A stretch of DNA of 64,000 nucleotides from Roseovarius sp. M141 (GTDB lineage Bacteria; Pseudomonadota; Alphaproteobacteria; Rhodobacterales; Rhodobacteraceae), in contig NZ_VCNH01000008.1 of assembly GCF_024355225.1 (NCBI RefSeq), forward strand, positions 868,001-932,000. The letters are read 5' to 3'. The position numbers and the translations under genes are program-made. Shown here one piece after another: positions 18,050 through 26,779 of this stretch. Under the pieces are notes generated by a model that worked only from the letters and a program-made list of their open reading frames with translations, searched no databases and had not been told where the DNA came from. The number at the start of each line of letters is the position of its first letter. Positions within the stretch are counted from its first letter, which is position 1.

Positions 18050-18727
18050 ATGCATATCGAACCGGGCGTCGTCGACGGCGCAAAAATGATATTTGCCTAT
18101 GGCACTGCCGCCGCCGCTGCCGGGTATGCCGTCAAGCTGATCGCGGGCGATCTGGCCACGCACAACGTCGCCTCTTTTGCTGTCCGCACCGTGCTGGCCA
18201 CCATCGGCGTCTTCATATTTTTCGAACTGATGCCGCATTTCGCCGTCGGCGTGTCCGAGGTGCATTTCATCCTTGGCACGACGCTGTTCCTGCTGCTGGG
18301 TTCAGCCCCGGCTGCGCTGGGTCTGGCCGTGGGTCTGCTGGTGCAGGGCATGTTCTTTGCGCCGACCGACATGCCGATGTACTTTGTCAACGTCACGACG
18401 CTGCTTGTACCGCTGTTTGCCATCGACGCGCTGGCGCAGCGCATCATCCCGCAGGACCGCGCCTATGTCGATCTGGCCTATGCGGACGTGTTCAAGCTGT
18501 CGGTCGCGTATCAGGGCGGCGTCGTCGCCTGGGTCGCGTTCTGGGCGGTCTACGGTCAGGGTTTCGGCGCGGCCAACCTGAACGCCGTCTGGACCTTTGG
18601 CGCGGCTTACATGCTGGTCGTTCTGGTCGAACCGATTGCCGATCTGGCCATTCTGGCGGGCGCCAAGGCGCTGCGCGACGGCAGTATCCGGGGGCTGTTC
18701 ACGCATCGCCTGTATAACGCGTCCTGA
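18050..18727 (+). CDS. CbiM-family cobalt permease (solitary)
   Basis: A 225-residue membrane protein with about six hydrophobic segments. It starts MHIEPG, and the Met-His N-terminus is the metal ligand in CbiM/NikM transporters. Other landmarks are FFELMPHFAVGVSEVHFILGT and GLLVQGMFFAPTDMPMYFVN. Its position directly after a B12 riboswitch supports cobalt uptake. No cbiN, cbiQ or cbiO is next to it, so it either uses distant partners or acts alone. AAGGGA precedes the ATG. Confidence 0.78.
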   Translation: MHIEPGVVDGAKMIFAYGTAAAAAGYAVKLIAGDLATHNVASFAVRTVLATIGVFIFFELMPHFAVGVSEVHFILGTTLFLLLGSAPAALGLAVGLLVQGMFFAPTDMPMYFVNVTTLLVPLFAIDALAQRIIPQDRAYVDLAYADVFKLSVAYQGGVVAWVAFWAVYGQGFGAANLNAVWTFGAAYMLVVLVEPIADLAILAGAKALRDGSIRGLFTHRLYNAS

Positions 18728-18742
18728 TCGCAGGTAGATATC

Positions 18743-18772
18743 TCCGGGTCCAGCGATGGGCCCGGATTTTTT
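18743..18772 (+). terminator. Intrinsic terminator after the cobalt permease
   Basis: TCCGGGTCC and GGGCCCGGA form a 9-bp stem (with one G-U pair) around a 6-base loop, followed by six T residues at 18767-18772. It separates the riboswitch-permease unit from cobF, which starts 14 bases later, so cobF needs readthrough or its own promoter. Confidence 0.82.
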
Positions 18773-18785
18773 ATGGGATGACGCT

Positions 18786-19523
18786 GTGATTGAAGATCTC
18801 TGGCTGATCGGGATCGGGACCGGCAGTCCGGGCCATGTGACGGGCGAGGGGATGCAGGCGCTGCGCGACGCGGCGACGATCCTTGTGCCGCACAAGGGCG
18901 CGGGCAAGGACGACCTGGCCGAACTGAGGCGCCGCATCATTGCAGCCAGCGGCACGGCGGCGCGGATCATCACCTTTGACTATCCGGTGCGCGACCCGGA
19001 CCTGCCGTATATCGAGCGGGTGGACGCATGGCATGATCAGATCGCCGCGCGCTGGCAGGCGGCCCTGGGCCCTGGCGGGGCAGACGGCCCCGTCGCCCTG
19101 CTGGTGTGGGGCGATCCATCGCTGTATGACAGCACCATGCGTATCGCCGCGCGCCTGCCTGCGCCGCCTCAGGTCCGCGTGGTGCCGGGGATTACGGCGA
19201 TTCAGGCGCTGACGGCGGCCCATGCCATCCCGCTGAACACGATAAACGGCCCGGTGCAGATCACCACCGGGCGGCGATTGCGCGATCACGGCTGGCCCGA
19301 GGACGCCGAGACGATAGTGGTCATGCTGGATGGCGAATGCAGTTTCCGAAATCTGGACCCAAAGGGCGTCACGATCTGGTGGGGCGCCTTTCTGGGGATG
19401 CCGGAACAGGTATTACATCACGGCGCCTTGGCCGATGCCGCGGATCCTATCGAGGCCATGCGCAAGGCCGCCCGCGCCGAACATGGCTGGATCATGGACA
19501 TCTATCTGCTTCGCAGGAGGTGA
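18786..19523 (+). CDS. cobF: Precorrin-6A synthase (deacetylating) CobF
   Basis: A 245-residue tetrapyrrole methylase that methylates C-1 of precorrin-5 with loss of acetate; it is specific to the aerobic pathway. Family markers are DLWLIGIGTGSPGHVTGEGMQAL, LLVWGDPSLYDSTMRIA and VVPGITAIQALTAAHAIPLN. I chose the GTG at 18786, preceded by GGGATGA; an in-frame ATG at 18756 falls inside the terminator loop and is unlikely. With cobF the window encodes every methylase of the aerobic corrin ring pathway. Confidence 0.92.
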   Translation: MIEDLWLIGIGTGSPGHVTGEGMQALRDAATILVPHKGAGKDDLAELRRRIIAASGTAARIITFDYPVRDPDLPYIERVDAWHDQIAARWQAALGPGGADGPVALLVWGDPSLYDSTMRIAARLPAPPQVRVVPGITAIQALTAAHAIPLNTINGPVQITTGRRLRDHGWPEDAETIVVMLDGECSFRNLDPKGVTIWWGAFLGMPEQVLHHGALADAADPIEAMRKAARAEHGWIMDIYLLRRR

Positions 19524-19603
19524 CGGGTGGTGTCCGGATGAGGACACTGCCATCGCGCGACGCGCCATTTTGCCAATGCTGGCGCGCCGCCGCCCGATCC
19601 GGC

Positions 19604-20023
19604 TTAGCGAACGACAAGCACCGGGATCGGGCTGTGGCTGACGACTTCGGACGTCTGGCTGCCCAGCAACAGACGGCTGATACCGCGTCGGCCATGCGAG
19701 GCCATGACGATCAGATCGCATTCCAGGCTTTGGGCGGACTCCAGAATCGCGTCGGCAGCCGAATCGTTGGTGTCCTGGCGCGTTGTGATGTCGACGCCGT
19801 GCTTTTCGGCAATCGCCTTGGCCTTGGCCAAAGCGTCCTGGGCGTGGGCCTTCTGGGCGGTGCTCCAGGAGTCCAGCGTTGCCGCGCTTTGCAGCGGGTA
19901 GGGTTGGCTGACCTTGATCACGGACACCTGGCTGGCGTTTTCCTTGGCCAGTCTGACACCATGCTCGACCCCCTTCAGCGACAGATCAGAGCCGTCGGTG
20001 GGAATCAGAATGTGCTTGTACAT
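19604..20023 (-). CDS. Universal stress protein (UspA family)
   Basis: A 139-residue single-domain Usp protein. ILIPTDGSDLSLKGV opens the domain, and DLIVMASHGRRGISRLLLGSQTSEVVSHSPIPVLVV closes it; the latter contains the G-x2-G-x9-GS/T ATP-binding pattern. Usp proteins are induced by starvation or oxygen limitation. A GAGGAG ribosome binding site precedes the ATG. It is divergent from a phasin-like gene, with an FNR-like site between them, and converges with cobF. Confidence 0.9.
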   Translation of the reverse strand: MYKHILIPTDGSDLSLKGVEHGVRLAKENASQVSVIKVSQPYPLQSAATLDSWSTAQKAHAQDALAKAKAIAEKHGVDITTRQDTNDSAADAILESAQSLECDLIVMASHGRRGISRLLLGSQTSEVVSHSPIPVLVVR

Positions 20024-20179
20024 GTTTCACTCTCCTCGCGTTGTCGGGTCATCGTGACACATCCCGTCGCTGCAACAATGACATGGCGCAAAGAAGGCCA
20101 ACAGATTTCGGAATAGGCTGTCATTGACTGCCTGAGATTGGGCAGTGTTCTGCCGGGTGCCGCGAGGCGGTGCCGGAAG

Positions 20180-20193
20180 TTGATGCCGATCCA
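20180..20193. promoter_or_regulatory. FNR/CRP-family-like site
   Basis: TTGAT, four bases, ATCCA matches the FNR/FnrL consensus (TTGAT-N4-ATCAA) at nine of ten positions. It lies 66 bases before the phasin-like gene and about 157 bases before the divergent usp gene. The rest of the 20024-20258 gap shows no gene. The motif alone cannot tell FnrL from DnrD-type regulators. Confidence 0.42.
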
Positions 20194-20258
20194 CGTGGAG
20201 GTCGCTACCATCACCCGCAATCATGGTCAGCAGATTTTGAACAGCAAAGGACAACAAG

Positions 20259-20690
20259 ATGGCACGTCACGAAAATACCACCCCTGCGATCGAAGATGCA
20301 CTGAATGCGTCGCAGGTTCTATTTACAGCGAATCCCCTGTTTCTGCCCCCCCAGAGCAAGCATTTGTTTCAGGCGCAGGAGCGGTTCTGGGACGAAATCG
20401 AAACGTTTTCGACAGCCTGGTTTCGCCGCAGGCAGGCTGCAACGCACGCGATAATCGATGCCGGCCGGCGAATCGCCTCCGAAGGTGGCCGCGATCCGGC
20501 GCTGATGATCAAGGAAGTGACCGAATTGCAATCCGGCGCCATGGAGCGCCTGACAGCGGATGCCAGAGAGTGCACCGAGATGTTGACGCATTGTGCAGAT
20601 GCGCTGGCCCGCAATGAAATCACCGCGATTCAGGAAACCGCCGAAAAGACGCAAAGAGCCACGAAAACCGCAAAATCCGACCCTGTTTGA
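20259..20690 (+). CDS. Phasin-like protein
   Basis: A 143-residue, largely helical protein with no membrane segment. Residues 40-125 (LFQAQERFWDEIETFSTAWFRRRQ through ALMIKEVTELQSGAMERLTADARECTEML) resemble the amphipathic coiled region of phasins, which coat polyhydroxyalkanoate granules. Sequence alone is weak evidence, but phaC and a thiolase lie within 6 kb. AAAGGA precedes the ATG. The neighbouring FNR-like site suggests oxygen-dependent expression. Confidence 0.58.
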   Translation: MARHENTTPAIEDALNASQVLFTANPLFLPPQSKHLFQAQERFWDEIETFSTAWFRRRQAATHAIIDAGRRIASEGGRDPALMIKEVTELQSGAMERLTADARECTEMLTHCADALARNEITAIQETAEKTQRATKTAKSDPV

Positions 20691-20709
20691 GTGGATACGG
20701 CGCGTGGTG

Positions 20710-20730
20710 GACCCCGGTTTGTCCGGGGTC
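20710..20730. terminator. Hairpin between convergent phasin-like gene and ackA
   Basis: GACCCCGG and CCGGGGTC form a perfect 8-bp stem around TTTGT. It lies 20 bases after the phasin-like gene and 30 bases after the end of ackA on the other strand. There is no T-run on either side, so it may be a Rho-assisted or bidirectional terminator or an mRNA end stabiliser. Confidence 0.4.
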
Positions 20731-20759
20731 GATCCTGCACGCCGCATCGTGCACACGAT

Positions 20760-21953
20760 CTAGGGGCCTTCCAGCGCATCACAGGCATGGCGCGCCAGAA
20801 CCTGTTCCTCATCGGTGGGTAGCATTAGGACCGGCAGGCGGCTGCCGGGTGTCGTCAGCACCGGCCCGCCACCCCCGTTGGCATCGTTGTCCAGCACCGC
20901 CCCCAGCCAGTCCAGCGCGCTGACCAGCCGCGCGCGCAACTGGGGGATATATTCAGCCATGCCCCCGGTCAGCACCACGCCGTCCACACCGCCCAAGGCC
21001 GCGGCCAGAGATCCGAAATTGCGCCTGCACTGATAGGCAAAGAAATCCACCGCCTCGGCGGCCTCGGGGCGGTCGCTTGCCAGCAGGTCGTTCATCTCGC
21101 CGCTGATTCCGGATACCCCCAGCAGGCCCGAGCGTTCGTACAGCATATCGCGCACCTCCTCGGGGCTGTGGCCGCGATCCATGATCAGGTGCAGCACGAC
21201 GCCGGGGTCCAGCGCGCCGCAGCGCACCCCCATCGGCAGCCCGTCCAGCGCGGTCAGACCCATCGTGGTGGTAACGCTGCGCCCGTTTTCCAGTGCGCAC
21301 ATGCTGACCCCGCGCCCCATCTGCGCGACGATGATCCGCCCCGCCGCCAGTTCGGGATAGGAGCGGCGCAGTTCGTGCGCGATGTAATCATAGGACAGGC
21401 CGTGAAACCCGTAGCGCAGGACGCCGTCATCGGCCAAGGCGCGTGGCAGGCCGAATATCTGTGCATGGCGCGGCTGGGTGCGGTGAAATGCCGTATCGAA
21501 GCAGCCGATCTGAGGGACGCCGGCATAATGGTCCTGCACCTGCCGGATCGGGCGCAGGTTGTGCGGCTGGTGGCTGGGGGCCAGTGGCTCCAGCGTTTTC
21601 AGCTGTGCCAGAACGGCGTCGTCGATCAGGACAGGCGCCGCAAATGCGGCGCCGCCGTGGACGATGCGGTGCGAAAACGCCGTTATCGCGCCAAGGTCTG
21701 CGACCGTGTCCAACCGCGCAAACATATGCGCCAACGCTTCGGGATGGGCGCTGTCTGCGTTAGAGGGGGCTCCCAGATCGGTTTCGCTTTGCGTGCCGGT
21801 GAGTGTGTCCTTTTCGGTCAGAACCATGCCGCCCGGCAGTCCGCGAATGTGGAAATTGCGGACCTGAACAGGCCCGTCCCGGCCCAGTTTGAACACGCCG
21901 CAGCGCAGGCTGGACGATCCGGCGTTGAAGGTCACGACCAGTTTTTCAGACAT
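20760..21953 (-). CDS. ackA: Acetate/propionate kinase
   Basis: A 397-residue ASKHA kinase that interconverts acetyl phosphate and acetate. Recognisable segments are TFNAGSSSLRCGVFKL at the N-terminus, FSHRIVHGGAAFAAPVLID, GCFDTAFHRTQPRHAQIFGLPR, YGFHGLSYDYIAHEL and VLTGGMAEYIPQLRARL. It overlaps the pta-like gene by 8 bases and is the last gene of the phaC-pta-ackA operon. The pair could recycle acetyl-CoA and CoA when polyhydroxybutyrate synthesis or breakdown shifts. Confidence 0.92.
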   Translation of the reverse strand: MSEKLVVTFNAGSSSLRCGVFKLGRDGPVQVRNFHIRGLPGGMVLTEKDTLTGTQSETDLGAPSNADSAHPEALAHMFARLDTVADLGAITAFSHRIVHGGAAFAAPVLIDDAVLAQLKTLEPLAPSHQPHNLRPIRQVQDHYAGVPQIGCFDTAFHRTQPRHAQIFGLPRALADDGVLRYGFHGLSYDYIAHELRRSYPELAAGRIIVAQMGRGVSMCALENGRSVTTTMGLTALDGLPMGVRCGALDPGVVLHLIMDRGHSPEEVRDMLYERSGLLGVSGISGEMNDLLASDRPEAAEAVDFFAYQCRRNFGSLAAALGGVDGVVLTGGMAEYIPQLRARLVSALDWLGAVLDNDANGGGGPVLTTPGSRLPVLMLPTDEEQVLARHACDALEGP

Positions 21954-22914
21954 TCTTCAGACCTTCCGCCATTTTCTTCGCGGCCGCGACAAGGCACACC
22001 AGCGCGGCCGAGGCGCAGCGCTGCTCGACCGTGTCGGCGCGGCTGGTCAGGGCAATGGGCACGATCGCCCCCATGACGATGCCGGCGGTTTCGGCGTTCG
22101 CCAGATAGTCCAGGTCCTTGACCAGAATGTTGCCCGACACCAGATCAGGCACGATCAGGATATCGGCATGGCCCGCCACATTCGACACGATGCCCTTGAT
22201 CTCTGCCGCCCGGGGCGAGATGGCCAGATCCATCGCCAGCGGCCCGTCGACATCGGCGCCCGAGATCGTGCCGCGATCCGCCATCTTGCAGATAGCCGCG
22301 GCAAAGATCGTCGACTCGATCTTTTCGTTGATATTCTCGGACGCGGACAGCAGCGCCACCTTGGGGCGTTCGATCCCCAGCGCATGGGCCAGGTCGATGG
22401 CGTTTGCGGTGATGTCGCGCAGCGTGCCCAGATCGGGGCGGATGTTGATCGCGGCATCGGACACGAACAGCAACCGCTGATAGCTGGACACATCGACGGC
22501 AAAGACGTGACTGATCCTGCGGGTGGTGCGCATCGCCTTTTCCGAGATGACGGCGTGCATCAGGATATTGGTTTTCACCGCGCCTTTTTTCAGCCCCTGC
22601 ACCTTGCCTGTGATGGCAAGGTCGACCGCCATCTGGGCGGCGGCCTCGGGCGTGTCCGCCTCGGTGATCTGGGTGTTGCCCAAGGACAGGCCCTCATCGG
22701 CGGCGACCTGCCGGATCTTGGCTTCGGGGCCGATCAGGACGGCCTCGATCAGGCCTCTTTTCTGGCTTTCCAATGCGCCGGTCAGGCTGGGGCCGTCGAC
22801 CGGATAGACGACGGCGACCCGGACCGCGCCGGCGTCGCGCGCCAGCTGCTCCAGCCGGTCCAAGCGGTCGGGGCGCCAGCCTGATGGCGTGTTGGTGTTT
22901 TTGGTATCGTGCAT
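21946..22914 (-). CDS. Phosphate acetyl/butyryltransferase
   Basis: A 322-residue protein of the PTA/PTB family, starting MHDTKNTNTPSGWR. It has AVVYPVDGPSLTGALES, GLKKGAVKTNILMHAV, RRISHVFAVDVSSYQRLLFVSDAAINIRP and GIVSNVAGHADILIVPDLVSGNILVKDL, which are the substrate and phosphate regions of the family. It is the short form without the regulatory N-terminal domains of enterobacterial Pta, so acetyl or butyryl preference is uncertain. The ATG at 22914 has AAAGGA upstream. The next gene, ackA, uses the acyl phosphate it makes. Confidence 0.88.
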   Translation of the reverse strand: MHDTKNTNTPSGWRPDRLDRLEQLARDAGAVRVAVVYPVDGPSLTGALESQKRGLIEAVLIGPEAKIRQVAADEGLSLGNTQITEADTPEAAAQMAVDLAITGKVQGLKKGAVKTNILMHAVISEKAMRTTRRISHVFAVDVSSYQRLLFVSDAAINIRPDLGTLRDITANAIDLAHALGIERPKVALLSASENINEKIESTIFAAAICKMADRGTISGADVDGPLAMDLAISPRAAEIKGIVSNVAGHADILIVPDLVSGNILVKDLDYLANAETAGIVMGAIVPIALTSRADTVEQRCASAALVCLVAAAKKMAEGLKNV

Positions 22915-22943
22915 GTTCAGTCTTTCCTTTGAATTTCGGCCAC

Positions 22944-24815
22944 TCAGCGTTGCAAGACGTAGCTGCCCGGCGCGTCCGGCAGGGCCGAGCCATCGCCGGT
23001 GCCCATGGCGGGCGGTTTCCCCTCGCCGCTGGAATGGCTGCGCAGCCATGTCACCAGTTCAGGCCACCAGGATCCGTCCTGCAGGGCTGTCTGCGTGCGC
23101 CAGTCTTCGGGTGGGACATAGTTATCGTCATGGGATGCTATGGAGATCTGATAGCTGCGCCCGGCGTGGCCCGGTTCGCTGACGATCCCCGCGTTATGGC
23201 CACCCGACGTCAGCACGAACGTCACGTCGGTATCCGTCAGCAGATGCAGCTTGTAGACCGATTGCCACGGGGCGACGTGATCGCCCGTCGTCGACACGCA
23301 GAACATCGGCACCGAAATATCAGAGAGCGCAACCGGCCTGCCGTCAACCTGATACTGGCCCTGAGACAGTTCGTCGTTCAGGTAGAAACTGCGCAGGTAT
23401 TCGCTGTGCATCCTGTAGGGCATCCGCGTTGCATCGGCGTTCCAGGCCATCAGATCGAACATCGGTTGCGGGCGTCCCATCAGGTATTCGTGCACGTAGC
23501 GCGACCATATCAAGTCGGTTGACCGCAGAAGCTGGAACGCGCCGGCCATCTGCTTGGTGTCCAGATAGCCCTGATCGCGCATCATATGCTCCAGATACGA
23601 CACTGCGCTTTCGCTGATGAACAGCTGCAATTCGCCCGGATCCTCGAAATCGACCTGCGTTGCCAGAAGCGACACGGTTTTCAGCCGGTCATCGTGATCG
23701 CGCGCCATCTGCGCGGCCTTGGCCGAGAGCAGCGTGCCGCCCAGACAATACCCGATCGCATGGACGGGTGTATCGGGCACCGAAGCGCCGATTGCATCCA
23801 GCGCCGCGCCGACCGCATCCAGATAATCGCTCATCCCCAGATCGCGGTCGTCTGCATCCGGATTGCGCCACGAGATCATGAAGACGGTAAAGCCCTGCCG
23901 GGTCAGATACCGCACCAGCGAATTGTCCGGCGACAGATCAAGGATGTAGTATTTCATGATCCACGCCGGAACGATCAGGATCGGCTCGGATACCGTGGTT
24001 CCCGTTTGCGGGGCGTATTGGATCAGCTCCATAAGATGCGAGCGATAGACGACCTTGCCGGGCGTCGCCGCCACGTCGCGGCCGGGCAGGAAATCCTCAG
24101 CCCCGGCAGGGGGCTGGCCGGCGGCCGACCGCTCCCAATCCTGAAGAAGGTTTTGCCAGCCACGCACCAGATTTGCGCCCTGTTCCTTCGTGGTGTGGGC
24201 GATCACTTCGGGGTTGGTCCACAGCCCGTTGGAGGGCGACATCATATCCAGCATCTGGCGCGTGATGAACGACACGACCTGTTCGTCGCGGCGCGACAAC
24301 CCGTCGATATCGTTGGTGGCATCGTACCACCATTGCTGCGTCAGCAGGAAATTCTGATAGATCAGGTCAAAGGGCCAGCGCTGCCATTCGGTGGCATCGA
24401 AACGCTGGTCCAGCGGCAGGGGCAGGATGCACGGATCCGACTGTTTCTGCCCGCCCGCGGCCATCGCCAGCCGCGTCGCCCGTCGCATGGTCTTTTCCAT
24501 CAGCTCCATCTGCTTGCCCGGAGATGCGGCCAGATGCATCCACCAGTTGAAAATGCTGGAGGACATCCCAAAGGGCGACACGCCCAATGTCAGATGCGCC
24601 AGCTGCGCCTTGATCGCGTGATCCAGATTTTCCAGGCGATGGCTGCCGGGCTCGGGGCTGCAGCAACGCAGGCCCAGTTCCGGCGGCACCGGTTCCGGGG
24701 TCAGGGTGATCCGGGGCGCAGGCGTGTCAGCAGATGGCAGATCGGGCGCCGCCTCGGGTCGGATCGGCGATACGTTGCTTTTATGTTTGGAGCGTTTCTT
24801 TTTTGACTTTGACAT
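22944..24815 (-). CDS. phaC: Polyhydroxyalkanoate synthase (PhaC-like)
   Basis: A 623-residue class I-type PHA synthase. The lipase-like box with nucleophile is IGYCLGG (Cys357), the catalytic Asp lies in VSTTGDHVAPW and the His in SGGHNAGIV. The N-terminal PhaC domain runs from about 80 to 250. The extra basic N-terminus (KSKKKRSKHK) is not needed for activity in relatives. I chose the ATG at 24815 with AGGA 8 bases upstream; an ATG at 24845 overlaps the previous gene by 17 bases. It heads pta and ackA on the minus strand. Confidence 0.9.
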   Translation of the reverse strand: MSKSKKKRSKHKSNVSPIRPEAAPDLPSADTPAPRITLTPEPVPPELGLRCCSPEPGSHRLENLDHAIKAQLAHLTLGVSPFGMSSSIFNWWMHLAASPGKQMELMEKTMRRATRLAMAAGGQKQSDPCILPLPLDQRFDATEWQRWPFDLIYQNFLLTQQWWYDATNDIDGLSRRDEQVVSFITRQMLDMMSPSNGLWTNPEVIAHTTKEQGANLVRGWQNLLQDWERSAAGQPPAGAEDFLPGRDVAATPGKVVYRSHLMELIQYAPQTGTTVSEPILIVPAWIMKYYILDLSPDNSLVRYLTRQGFTVFMISWRNPDADDRDLGMSDYLDAVGAALDAIGASVPDTPVHAIGYCLGGTLLSAKAAQMARDHDDRLKTVSLLATQVDFEDPGELQLFISESAVSYLEHMMRDQGYLDTKQMAGAFQLLRSTDLIWSRYVHEYLMGRPQPMFDLMAWNADATRMPYRMHSEYLRSFYLNDELSQGQYQVDGRPVALSDISVPMFCVSTTGDHVAPWQSVYKLHLLTDTDVTFVLTSGGHNAGIVSEPGHAGRSYQISIASHDDNYVPPEDWRTQTALQDGSWWPELVTWLRSHSSGEGKPPAMGTGDGSALPDAPGSYVLQR

Positions 24816-24828
24816 CGGATCATCCTGT

Positions 24829-25287
24829 TCATCGTTTTGTATCATTTAGGCGCGCCGTCGCGCAGATCAGCTGCCCATAGTGGCGGCGGGCTGTGATCTG
24901 AATGTCCGGTCGGCTTGCCCAAGGGTTTCGTCGCGCCAGCCATGTGGCATCCATCGCGACTGACTGACCGGCAGACAGGGCCATGTGTGCCTTGTCGTGC
25001 ATAATGTCATAGATGCGCGCGCCGACCTCGGGCGTATAGGCCGATTTCGGCTCGGTCAGAATGGTGTCGATCAGATCGGAGCCGCGAATATCCGCCTTGG
25101 GCGGTGCCATGGCATGGTCGCGGGCGATCACCTCACCCAGCGCCGCAGCCGTCGTGTCACACAGCGCGCCGCGCGCCAGCAGGACGATGGCGCCATGCGT
25201 GCGCAGGGTTCTGAGTGGCGTATGGTCCGCGGGGCCCATCCGGCTGGACAGGAAGGCGATGACCTTTGCCTGGGATTGCTCGCTCAT
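24829..25287 (-). CDS. Shrunken relative of the aminoglycoside phosphotransferase/AAA_33 kinase family
   Basis: A 152-residue frame. Its first 40 residues (KVIAFLSSR...LRTHGAIVLLARG) resemble the start of the bifunctional phosphotransferase/ATP-binding proteins of about 500 residues. Residues 70-120 (RGSDLI, then YTPEVGARIYDIMHDKAHMALSAGQSVAMDATWLA) resemble their C-terminal P-loop kinase domain. The kinase core, the P-loop and most of the linker are missing, so catalytic activity is unlikely. AAGG 7 bases before the ATG and the tight link to phaC suggest it is still translated. It may be a decaying gene or a reduced regulatory protein. Confidence 0.5.
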   Translation of the reverse strand: MSEQSQAKVIAFLSSRMGPADHTPLRTLRTHGAIVLLARGALCDTTAAALGEVIARDHAMAPPKADIRGSDLIDTILTEPKSAYTPEVGARIYDIMHDKAHMALSAGQSVAMDATWLARRNPWASRPDIQITARRHYGQLICATARLNDTKR

Positions 25288-25383
25288 GCCGACACCTTGC
25301 TGTTGCGCGTCCCCTCATCTGGCCGATGTGACATCTGCCATGGGGATCGGCGCCCAGTCTAAGGCATGTTCGGCGCTGCGAAT

Positions 25384-25397
25384 TTGATGTCGGTTAA
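25384..25397. promoter_or_regulatory. Weak FNR-like site upstream of the phaC operon
   Basis: TTGAT, four bases, GTTAA on the plus strand (TTAAC-N4-ATCAA on the coding strand) keeps eight of ten FNR consensus positions. It lies about 100 bases before the first gene of the minus-strand phaC-pta-ackA unit. It resembles the better site at 20180-20193. The surrounding 25288-25476 gap has no gene. Confidence 0.3.
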
Positions 25398-25476
25398 ACT
25401 CTGTCGTTCGGGTGGCGGAACATAGCCGGTTTTTAGCGCCATACGGCGATCTGATGCTGGGGAAACCTGCGATATC

Positions 25477-26658
25477 CTACATCCGCTCGACGATCACCGC
25501 GATGCCCTGCCCGCCGCCGATGCACATCGTGGCAAGGCCGTAGCGCCCGCCGCTGCGCTGTAGCTCGTACAGTAGCTTGATCAGGATGATCGCGCCGGAT
25601 GCGCCGATGGGGTGGCCCAGGGCGATGGCGCCGCCGTTTGGGTTCACGCGTGCCGGATCAAAGCCCAGCTCCTGCGACACGGCGCAGGCTTGGGCGGCGA
25701 ACGCTTCGTTGCTCTCGACCACGTCCAGATCGCCGATGCTCAGCCCCGCGCGCTCCAACGCCTGTTGGGTGGCGGGAACCGGGCCCATGCCCATGATCTC
25801 GGGGGCGACACCGCCCAGCCCGTAGGCCACGATCCGCCCCAGCGGCGCCGCGCCTTTGCCGCGGGCGGTATCCTCGTCCATCAGCACCAGCGCGGCGGCG
25901 CCGTCGTTGATGCCGCTGGCATTGCCCGCGGTGACGCTGCCGTCCTTGGCAAAGGCGGGGCGCAGCCCCTGCAACCGCTCGGCGGTGATGTCGGCGCGCA
26001 CATGCTCGTCCGTGTCGAACGTCGCTTCGCTGCGGCCCTGTTTGACCGTCATCGGCAGGATCTGATCGGTGAACCGGCCATCCGCGATGGCCTGTGCGGC
26101 GCGCTGGTGCGATTGCAGTGCAAAGGCATCCTGCGCCGCGCGGTCGATGCCATGGCGCTGCGCGATGTTTTCCGCCGTCACGCCCATATGGCCGTTGCCG
26201 AAGGGGTCGGTCAGCCCGCCGATCATCATGTCTATCGCGCGTGTATCGCCCATCTTCTGGCCGTGGCGCGCCGACGTCAGCAGATGGCCTGCGCGGCTCA
26301 TGCTTTCGACGCCGCCGGCCAGCGTGATGCTTGCATGGCCCAGCATGATCTGCTCGGCTGCCGTCACCACGGCCTGAAGGCCAGATCCGCACAGCCGGTT
26401 CAGCGTCAGCGCGGGCGCGGTTTCGGGCACCCCGGCGCGGATGGCGACGACGCGGCTGACATACATATCTTCCGGGGCCGTGTGAACGACATTGCCCAGC
26501 ACGGTCTGCTGCACCTCGGCGGCGTCTATCCCGGCACGGGCAATGGCCTCGGCGGCGACGGCGGCGCCCAGATCGCACGGGGACATCCCCGCCAGCGATC
26601 CTGAAAAAGTACCGATGGCGGTGCGCACGCCCGAGGTGATGACAACAGATTTCGTCAT
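25477..26658 (-). CDS. Acetyl-CoA C-acetyltransferase (thiolase)
   Basis: A 393-residue thiolase that condenses two acetyl-CoA, the first step of PHB synthesis, or cleaves beta-ketoacyl-CoA. The acyl-enzyme Cys is in NRLCGSGLQA (Cys90), the active-site His in NPNGGAIALGHPIGASG and the second Cys in MCIGGGQGIAV. CAAAGGA precedes the ATG. It lies upstream of the phaC operon on the same strand, but no phaB reductase is beside it. The sequence cannot decide between PhaA, BktB and a catabolic thiolase. Confidence 0.9.
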   Translation of the reverse strand: MTKSVVITSGVRTAIGTFSGSLAGMSPCDLGAAVAAEAIARAGIDAAEVQQTVLGNVVHTAPEDMYVSRVVAIRAGVPETAPALTLNRLCGSGLQAVVTAAEQIMLGHASITLAGGVESMSRAGHLLTSARHGQKMGDTRAIDMMIGGLTDPFGNGHMGVTAENIAQRHGIDRAAQDAFALQSHQRAAQAIADGRFTDQILPMTVKQGRSEATFDTDEHVRADITAERLQGLRPAFAKDGSVTAGNASGINDGAAALVLMDEDTARGKGAAPLGRIVAYGLGGVAPEIMGMGPVPATQQALERAGLSIGDLDVVESNEAFAAQACAVSQELGFDPARVNPNGGAIALGHPIGASGAIILIKLLYELQRSGGRYGLATMCIGGGQGIAVIVERM

Positions 26659-26779
26659 GGTTTATTCCTTTGCGATAGGGCCGGAGTCTGCCCGAAGGGA
26701 ATCATAGCCGACCTTCAGTCAGAGATCTTGTACCGTATCGGCCATGGTGACTGCTTGGAATGCTATCGCATCGGGTGGC

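Noticed and set aside
19530..19547. GTGTCC/GGACAC hairpin between cobF and usp as a terminator
   Set aside because: Only a 6-bp stem and no T-run on either strand; too weak to list as a feature.
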